Assembly (NCBI GenBank): GCA_014526335.1
Contig: JACTAT010000026.1
Span: 1,869,565 to 1,933,564, forward strand
Reading direction: 5' to 3'
Origin: Chrysaora quinquecirrha
Lineage: Eukaryota > Cnidaria > Scyphozoa > Semaeostomeae > Pelagiidae
DNA length: 64,000 nt
Position 1 is the stretch's first letter. Each line of letters begins with the position of its first letter. The notes under the pieces were generated by a model that was not told the DNA's origin, did not search any database, and saw nothing but the letters and a program-made list of their open reading frames with translations. Below, in pieces: positions 57,447 to 64,000 of the stretch. The position numbers and the translations under genes are program-made.

Positions 57447-60061
57447 CTAGAAAATTAAAGGCCAAATATAGATACATATTAGCTACTAAAAAGAAAGTAT
57501 CGTACGTATGTATTAGAACCAGCTAGAACACATTATAGCATTTAGCATTTACTCTTAGGTGTGTAATTGCTTGGGGGTTTGACTTGGCGGGGGTTGAAAT
57601 AGCATTCACTCAGGACCTGATTGCTAGGGCGAGTGGTCAAAATAAAAGGGGGTTGGTATTTGTTACACAGACATTGTCAGCAAATTGCTGAAAGGCAGCG
57701 AGAAAAGGCCCTATAGTACTTGTCAGCTTAGGCAATCCACAGTCTTAATAAAAAAAAAACAGAGTTAGGCCTAATTCATGCGCCAAAATTATGCCGCAGC
57801 GTATACACCATTTCGGGGTTCGCAACGTCAAATTGAATTCTATTGTTCTTTGATGACGTCAAGTGGGGCAAAGCTGACAAAAATTCATACAGTACAGGCC
57901 AAATTTCAATTCATATGGGCATTAAGACGTTTGGTAATGAAAAAAGTATTTTACAAATGTATTTCATATCGAAATCTGATAAGATGAAACCAAATGAGAC
58001 CATATTTTGGTATGATACGAGCTTGAAAACAATTCTCATATTGTCCGCCATTGTATTTTGCGCGGTTTTTGCTCCCAATTCGTTTATCGTGTCGCGAACC
58101 CCGAAATGGTGTATTAAAACCGAGCTAACAAAATTTCTATCCATTTTATTCGTCATAACTGTAACATAACTGCGACGCATGAAATCAATACCAAAGTTGA
58201 CCCTTCCGCCACTACTTCAGCAGCTCTGCCGCATAAAACGCCTTAACGGCACATTTAACTGACTTAACTTCGACTAATGTATCCACAGCCGCAGCATGGC
58301 CGAGTAAGGGCGAATAAAGTTCCACAACTAAATTAAATTCGCTTAATACCATAGCATTTAATACCTCAATGCAAAGTGTAGAAAATGAAACTAGGCCATA
58401 ATCTTGGATGACATCTGTTAAAACTTTGTTTAATTTCTTGAATTTCTTCATGAATGGATCATTCTCAAATATCTCCAGCAGATAACTCATGTCCAAAACA
58501 TCAGTGAAGAATTCCAGATTGAAAGCTGAAAAAAGGGAATTTTCAGGCACCCCGTTATATCAAGGAATAACCAGTCAGAGATCCGATAAGTGTTTCTTTT
58601 GGAAGTTTTCGAGCGTGCAGGCACAGCACCCAGGTTTTTAGTAACTTTTAAGTCAGCTTTTAACGCTCCTTTCAGCGCCGAAAGTTGAGGACCTTCAACT
58701 TTTTGTTTTCCAAACATGCGAGCAACTGTGCGCTGTCCCTGCGTGCTCGAAAACGATCATATGAGAAGCGACCGTTAAAGGTGAAGGGGGTGAAGGTACC
58801 GTATTTCTCCAGCAAGGGCGTACGAGATTTCAAAGGAGTGAATCGCCCCTCAGTTAACGTTACCCTAATTCCTGAAAAATACACCAAGCTACTCACGCAG
58901 TTTCCCATATTGTTGTATAAGGTCCATTTTTGAGAGAACGTTAACATGTGGCAGCTCCACTTGCAGCATTGTCGATAACGAAGTCAGTAGAACAGATATG
59001 AATTTTGCTGGATCACTGCAGTAATGAGAGTCAACCAAATGAACTGAAACAAGCTTCAAGGAAATGAAAAAAGATAGTTTATGCAAGTAATTAGAAAATA
59101 ATTGATAAAGATGCATTAAATTAAATGTGCCATGAACAAAAGTTTGTTACCTATAAAGTGCAGGTGTCACAATTTCATGAAGATGTTTAAGAATACTGTA
59201 TGAAATGAAGATGCTAATGAATGTGGTAGGAAATGAAGAAGCTAATGAATATGGTATGAAATGAAGTTGCTAATGAATGTGGTAGGAAATGAAGATGCTA
59301 ATGAATGCAGTAGGAAATGAAGATGTAAATGAATAAGGTTCGAAATGAAGATGTTTAGGAATATGGTATGGAATGAAGATGCTATTGAATACAGTATGAA
59401 ATGAAGATGCAAGTGAAAATGGGATGAAATGAAGATGCTAATGAATACAGTAGGAAATAAAGATGCCAATAAAACTGCATGAAATAAAGATGGCAAAGAA
59501 CACTGAATGAATGAAGATGCTAATGCAATATGCAATTAAAGATTAAAACCAAAACCATAAAATTTAAGACAATAACGAATATGGGACAAGATACCTTAGA
59601 AAAGAGTAAGTAAGAAAATGATACTTCTTGATAAATACAATAATATTCACCCTAAAATCATTCTTCTCCAAGAACTTGAATATCCTCTTCACTGAATCAT
59701 GATGAGTGTACAACTCAACCTGACCAGGACAGTCAAACAGAAAATAATGACCAGAATCTTTCAACTCTTGCAGCTTTCCATCAAACCACTCCAAATTCTT
59801 CTCAATGAACTCCATACAATAAATCAAGCCACCATTTGGTCCGAGTTTAAGACAGTCCATAACTTCTCCAAGGGTTACCAAATCTGATATATCAACTGAA
59901 CAGGAGTAGGGTAGATGATGATTGGCAGGGTCCATGTTAATAACGGCAACTTTGCGCCCAATACCAGTTAGGAATTCTTTCATACCAGCACAATATGTTG
60001 TTTTGCCTGACCCTGGTGGACCAATTACAACTTGGCCATAAGCAACAGATTTCTTTGACAT
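57294..60061 (-). CDS. GPN2: GPN-loop GTPase 2
   Basis: GPN2 belongs to the eukaryotic/archaeal GPN family of dimeric GTPases needed for assembly and nuclear import of RNA polymerase complexes. Four minus-strand exons join in phase (59651-60061, 58897-59053, 58365-58525, 57294-57446) to about 293 residues, close to the usual 300-310. Visible motifs are the P-loop [11 protein letters not shown], the family's LGPNGG insert, DCPGQVEL (G3), SKMDL (G4) and the C-terminal DKAGGYVF helix. The start is [10 protein letters not shown], since family members begin within 10-15 residues of the P-loop. An acceptor TTCCTTCAG 27 bp before the ATG points to a noncoding first exon, and an overlapping upstream ATG lies in between. 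The C-terminus after GADFEYF is short and unlike the family, so another exon may exist. Confidence 0.95.
57777..58182. mobile_element. Palindromic element in GPN2 intron 3
   Basis: CATGCGCCAAAATTATG and ACACCATTTCGGGGTTCGC at the left are inverted as GCGAACCCCGAAATGGTGT and CATAACTGCGACGCATG at the right. The 19-bp inner pair is exact. Confidence 0.8.
58365..58525 (-). CDS. GPN2: GPN2 exon 3
   Basis: 161 bp (CTTTTTTCAG ... GAG|GTATTA) encoding [31 protein letters not shown] and [13 protein letters not shown]. Confidence 0.94.
58770..58862. mobile_element. MITE family E, half copy in GPN2 intron 2
   Basis: CCAGCAAGGGCGTACGAGAT and GGAGTGAATCGCCCCTC are the right end of the family, 35 bp from the exon 2 donor. 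Confidence 0.65.
58897..59053 (-). CDS. GPN2: GPN2 exon 2 (G4)
   Basis: 157 bp (CCTTGAAG ... C|GTGAGT) encoding [20 protein letters not shown] and [20 protein letters not shown], with the base-recognition SKMD. Confidence 0.96.
59165..59535. repeat. GAAATGAAGATGCTAATGAA tandem repeat in GPN2 intron 1
   Basis: About 12 units of 28-32 bp with an ATGAATNNNGTANGAAATGA pattern fill most of intron 1. Confidence 0.92.
59651..60061 (-). CDS. GPN2: GPN2 exon 1 (P-loop, GPN motif, G3)
   Basis: 137 codons ending AGG|GTGAAT in phase 0. It holds the nucleotide-binding half: [11 protein letters not shown] at residues 14-24, [19 protein letters not shown] and [15 protein letters not shown]. Confidence 0.96.
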
Positions 60062-60471
60062 CTTGCTTCTAACCTTTGCATATGGTATCTGAAGGAATAA
60101 AATGAAATCTTGGAGAGACCTGACGATTTGTAAAACATGATTGCCTGGGAAAATTTACTGGAAAATAGGATGCCTAACCATCAGTGAGCTAGGCTTTGAA
60201 AATTTATACTTTTGCAAATTCCTAAGCCAGGCTGCATTCAATTGAAATAATGTGGCAGAGAAACTTGCTTCAAGCCAAAAGAAACAATAGATCTATTGCA
60301 CTATTATCTCAGCAATAGTTCTGGCTATTGTTTTCTCATACAAATAAGGCGATACAGTTTCAAAATCTATGCCCACAATCTCAGGCATAGGCAACATGGA
60401 ATTCAAGCAGGGTTGGGTAGAGACCTGAAATGACTGGTGTGTGGGGCAAGAAAGAAAAATGACACATGGCC

Positions 60472-60839
60472 CAGCCATGGTGGCATCACAGCCAGGGCTG
60501 AAGTTTCGATATGTTAAACTACTACTGAGATCCTAGCAACTGGCTTAGCCCAGTCTGCGGAGTCCAGACTGCATTTTATGTTGTGCATGGGGGATAATTT
60601 CGCTCAGAGCCATTTCGCTCAAAACAATTGTTTTCCTATTGTTCTCACTAATTCCCTGCACAAAAAAGAATGCAGACTGGTGCAGAGTATAGCAGCAGTT
60701 CTCAACGAGGTGCAGAAGCCATTTCCATTGTTCTTTTCTATTGTTCTATTGTTTATCTGGTGCGTGCACATGCCACAATCTGCAGACTGAGGCATGGCAC
60801 TATTGATACACATTGATTGAAATTTCACCTTCACCTTAT
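60472..60839 (+). mobile_element. SINE interrupted by a small inverted-repeat element
   Basis: The SINE body (TGGCATCACAGCCAGGGCTG to GAGATCCTAGCAACTGGCTT) stops at 60545 and its tail TTTCACCTTCACCTTA resumes at 60820. The insert (60551-60789) has ends CAGTCTGCGGA and TCTGCAGACTG in inverted orientation. Confidence 0.75.
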
Positions 60840-61337
60840 GAGGATCGAGGCTTGTGCCCACCCCAGACTTATATTTTAGAACGCTGGGTACTCATTTGTG
60901 GACCCCAAGAAGGAAGGACAGCTGAGTTGATTGTAGGCTGTAAAGTTGTACCAATTAGATCTGAACCCACAAGATCAACCTTGAGGCCAATCAGATAGAC
61001 AGACCTAAAACTCTCAATTTGAATTGGGGTGGGGCTCCCCTCCCATCCATCAACTGAAAAATTGCTTTTTTGGGTATTATTTTTACTAGTTACAGCTAAT
61101 TACTTACCTACTTACCACACCCTGACTGATCTCTGTTCAATAGTTTTGCAGTATTTTAGATTGCTACTGGCACCAGACCAGATCTCCTTCACATTTTTGG
61201 GAAGAAATGCAAAAGAACCTTTACTTTTCCTCCCACCCTTTAGGAGTATCCAAATGGATTAACACGCAGGCGTAGGTTTCGCCCACCTTTTTATGTTCTC
61301 CCATAACGAGGCTGTCATGCACGCTTCTAAAAAATTC

Positions 61338-61345
61338 AATGGCGG
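61338..61345 (+). promoter_or_regulatory. YY1-like site in the GPN2-RPF2 intergenic region
   Basis: CAATGGCGGA matches the AANATGGCGG core of YY1 sites common in ribosome-biogenesis promoters. It lies 99 bp upstream of the RPF2 ATG, in the shared head-to-head spacer. One short motif only. Confidence 0.4.
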
Positions 61346-61443
61346 AAAGTTGAGCTCTGTACTGTCCGAATCAGAGAGTCAATTTTTCTTGACAAAATAT
61401 CATTCTTAATAGATCACCGAGCTGTCTAGAAAGTTCCAGGAAG

Positions 61444-61460
61444 ATGACGGACAGGATAAA
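61444..61460 (+). CDS. RPF2: RPF2 exon 1
   Basis: ATG ACG GAC AGG ATA AA then the donor GTAGGT. The phase-2 end is completed by C from exon 2 to give Asn. The micro-exon is supported by the phase match only. Confidence 0.75.
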
Positions 61461-63910
61461 GTAGGTATCTGCTTCACAGAAGGAATTAACAACTCAAAAT
61501 GCGTCGAGATTTAGAGTGTAGTGTTGTGTGATATTGATTTTTTTGGATTATTTAGGCCACAAAATTTATAATCTGAGTTAGAAATGGTTTTCCTACATAC
61601 CAATCAACCTTTGCTGCATACAATCGTTGTTTTTGGATCACACACAATCTTTTCAATTTAGTCATGCAGTCTCATCCTAAAACTTCACGAATTCAATTTA
61701 ACTTTTTTTAAAATCCATTCTTTTTGTTTTGTAGCCAACCAAAGACCCAAAAGGGGAGGAAAATTCTAGAAGACAAAGAGCCGAAAATAAATGAAAATAC
61801 AAAATCAGTTATGCTTATAAAAGGTGGAAGAACCAGTGAGATTGTTTCTGAGGCACTAAAGAATATTGTAAGTATGGATTATTAGGGTCCATTTTTTGGA
61901 GCAAAGCAAAAATTTGATTCAACATTGTACCATTTGTCTTCATTGCAGTACGCGGGCTACTTTGCTTTTCCCGAGCAAATAAAGCCACTCGTTTTTGGCA
62001 ATACCAAATCCACAAGGTCATTTTGCAATTAAAATGAATTTTCAATTAAGAATTAGGTATTCCTCCCGGAATTAACTGCCAACATGCTCCATTTAGAATG
62101 TCAAAATTGTGCAAAAAGGTTTTCTAAGTGAATTGATTGGCAGGGACCTTTGGATGCAGTTGAAAACTGAATTAAATTCAACTTTCAAACAGGCATGCAG
62201 CTGAGTGTTTAGACGCATGCATTGTTTGCCATTTTTGTTATAATTCCTTGATCAAAATTTTGCCTTTACCTGCCACTAACCTGAAATAATTATTGCTTCC
62301 TAAATTAATGTTTTCTTATTTGTCCTCTTTTAGTATCTCTTTAAGAAACCAAATGCTGTCATGTTTAAGAGGTATATAATTATAAATTTAAATCACTTAT
62401 TTCCCTGGTAAATTATTTTATTATGAAAGTCATCATTTCCTCTACGAGAACTTCATTTTTTAGGAAAAACATAATGCGACCATTTGATGACCATAACTCA
62501 CTGGTAACAATTTTTGATAATTTTCATAAATTATAACATGAATTTTCATCAACCCTATAGAAAGCCTTATAGAAAACCTTATAGAAAATAGACAATTGAA
62601 TTTTCATCAACATGAATTTTCATCAACCCTATAGAAAGCCTTATAGAAAACCTTATAGAAAATAGACAATTGAATTTTCATCAACCCTATAGAAAGCCTT
62701 ATAGAAAACCTTATAGAAAATAGACAATTGAATTTTCATCAACATGAATTTTCATCAATCCTATAGAAAGCCTTATAGAAAACCTTATAGAAAATAGATA
62801 ATTGAATTTTCATCAACATGAATTTTCATCAACCCTATAGAAAGCATTATAGAAAACCTTCTCTAAAAATTTTTGCTTATTAACATTTCCAGCCTTTCAC
62901 TTCAACCTTTCTTCTTTTTAGGAATTTTTCTCACAAAGAAATGATGCATCACTGTTCGTTTTTGGTTCTCACTCTAAAAAAAGACCAAATAACCTCGTTT
63001 TTGGTAGGTTTGAAATTTACAGTTGTTTAATTTCATGTGAATTCTTTAAAAAAGCCTTATCGAGGGGCAGGTACCCTTGAGAGGGGACAAAACTTCTGGG
63101 TAAGGCCCCGTTTACATAAGACTGGTTCACTTTTGATCCATCTCAAAAGTGATACGAATCAGTTGCGTTTACACGGAGCCGCACTGTGTTACTGACCCGG
63201 GGAGGTCCTTAGAATAATTTGGGTACGGGTATGTGCCGCCCATATGGGTGGGTTTTGGCCCTTAAATTCTCTAAACATGGGTATGATGTTTGCCAAAACT
63301 CCATAAAAAGAGGGTGGGAAATTGAAGAAAACTTGAAAATTGAACTTAAATTCTATTAGAAAAGTGATAAAACCGCGCTGGTTACTGATAGGCTTTTCGT
63401 TTACATGAGTGCGTATTCCCGTGAAATAGAGGCCTAACTAAGGAAGTGAGGCTGAAATTTGAGAAAATTGTGGACGTAAGCGCATTGCGCATAAAAGTTT
63501 TGAAAAACGGATCATAAGTAAGTCAGATTGGCAGTTTAAACGAGACTGGATCACTTTGAAAACGTCTCGCTAGAAGGATCAAATTGATCTTGCTATCCGT
63601 ATTAATTTTGATAGGGATTGCTTGGTCTCGTGTTAACGGGAAGCATATCCGTATCAATTTTGTTTCGGATTCAAATTGATCTGCCCTTGTGTAAACTTCT
63701 CACCTAAGAAACCCTTCTGCCTCTCGATAGAACGGCCTTGGTAAAAGTGCCCTTCTGTTGGAAAATCTCAAAGGTAATGATGTTTGCTTCCATGAAAACA
63801 TTATTGTAATTTTTTCTTTACCTTTCGTTTTAGGCCGTTTCTATGATGGACAGCTATTGGATATGGTTGAGTTTCAAATTGAGAAGTTTGTTTCAGCGAC
63901 AGACATAAAG
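61444..63910 (+). CDS. RPF2: Ribosome production factor 2 homologue (3' end beyond window)
   Basis: RPF2 with RRS1 brings the 5S RNP (5S rRNA, uL18, uL5) into the pre-60S particle in the nucleolus. Six plus-strand exons join in phase: 61444-61460, 61735-61867, 62334-62371, 62464-62503, 62922-63003 and 63834-63910. They start MTDRINQPKTQKGRKILED and include MLIKGGRTSEIV, LFKKPNAVMFKRKNIMRPFD, EFFSQRNDASLFVFGSHSKK, RPNNLVFGRFYDGQLLDM and EKFVSATDIK. LFVFGSHxKKRPNNLVxGR is the signature of the RPF2 Brix domain. All introns are GT-AG. The rest of the Brix domain lies to the right. Confidence 0.95.
61735..61867 (+). CDS. RPF2: RPF2 exon 2
   Basis: Acceptor TTGTTTTGTAG, donor ATT|GTAAGT. It encodes QPKTQKGRKILEDKEPK and MLIKGGRTSEIVSEALKNI. 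Confidence 0.94.
62334..62371 (+). CDS. RPF2: RPF2 exon 3
   Basis: TCTTTTAG|TAT ... AG|GTATAT, encoding YLFKKPNAVMFK and part of Arg. Confidence 0.94.
62464..62503 (+). CDS. RPF2: RPF2 exon 4
   Basis: ATTTTTTAG|G ... CTG|GTAACA, encoding KNIMRPFDDHNSL, the conserved KNxxRPFED element. Confidence 0.94.
62535..62872 (+). repeat. CCTATAGAAAG/GAATTTTCATCAA tandem repeat in RPF2 intron 4
   Basis: Composite unit (TGAATTTTCATCAACCCTAT, AGAAAGCCTTATAGAAAACC, TTATAGAAAATAGACAAT) of 58-75 bp, about 5 copies, filling the intron between exons 4 and 5. Confidence 0.93.
62922..63003 (+). CDS. RPF2: RPF2 exon 5
   Basis: CTTTTTAG|GAA ... G|GTAGGT, encoding EFFSQRNDASLFVFGSHS and KKRPNNLVF, the most conserved Brix segment. 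Confidence 0.96.
63100..63705. mobile_element. Probable MITE in RPF2 intron 5
   Basis: GGCCCCGTTTACATAAGACT and TTCACTTTTGATCC at the left are partly mirrored by GGATTCAAATTGATCTG and TTGTGTAAACTTCTC at the right. Inner GTTTACAC and GATCACTTT repeats recur. Confidence 0.5.
63834..63910 (+). CDS. RPF2: RPF2 exon 6
   Basis: CGTTTTAG|GC ... AAG|GTATCG, encoding GRFYDGQLLDMVEFQIEKFV and SATDIK. Confidence 0.94.
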
Positions 63911-64000
63911 GTATCGATTGATCTAAGTGTGTCCAAAAATTTTTCCGGTATTTCTCACAATTTGAAAGCGAGGCAAACTCAGATGACCAATTTATCAGCG

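Overview
The window looks like animal nuclear DNA: AT-rich, with short coding exons bounded by GT-AG introns, animal-type genes, and dense SINEs, palindromic DNA elements, minisatellites and a CR1-type LINE. An invertebrate is likely. The CR1 element, with a 2A peptide and an esterase-type ORF1, would fit a cnidarian, lancelet, mollusc or echinoderm, but the species cannot be fixed from the sequence.

Four host genes are readable. (1) An ARHGAP20-type Rho GTPase-activating protein occupies the minus strand from about 44.2 kb to beyond the left edge. Fifteen exons were assembled by hand from splice sites, reading phase and domain content (N-terminal basic region, PH, Ras-association, linker, RhoGAP). 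(2) At 54.4-54.9 kb (minus) there is a small secreted protein built from two copies of a four-cysteine module. (3) GPN2, a GPN-loop GTPase, lies at 57.3-60.1 kb (minus, four coding exons). (4) RPF2, a Brix-domain ribosome assembly factor, starts at 61.44 kb (plus) and runs off the right edge. GPN2 and RPF2 are head to head, about 1.4 kb apart. One acts in assembly/import of RNA polymerase complexes and the other in 5S RNP loading during 60S assembly.

The rest is mobile or repetitive. A decayed CR1-like retrotransposon (45.79-50.80 kb, plus) sits inside an older tandem array and is flanked by the same 9-bp sequence. A tRNA-derived SINE with a GGTTCGAGCCCC-type B box occurs at seven places, once as three head-to-tail copies. 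A 5S-rRNA-like SINE lies at 33 kb. Several palindromic MITE families recur throughout. Four minisatellite arrays share a TCCACTGTACT / AGTACAGTGGA-type core in both orientations.

The most unusual signal is at three separate places (13.3-14.2, 44.7-45.8 plus 50.8-51.2, and 56.05-56.29 kb). There, different tandem repeats each translate, unit by unit, into variants of the reverse-transcriptase motif VPQGSxLxPxLF, with little else of a reverse transcriptase recognisable.
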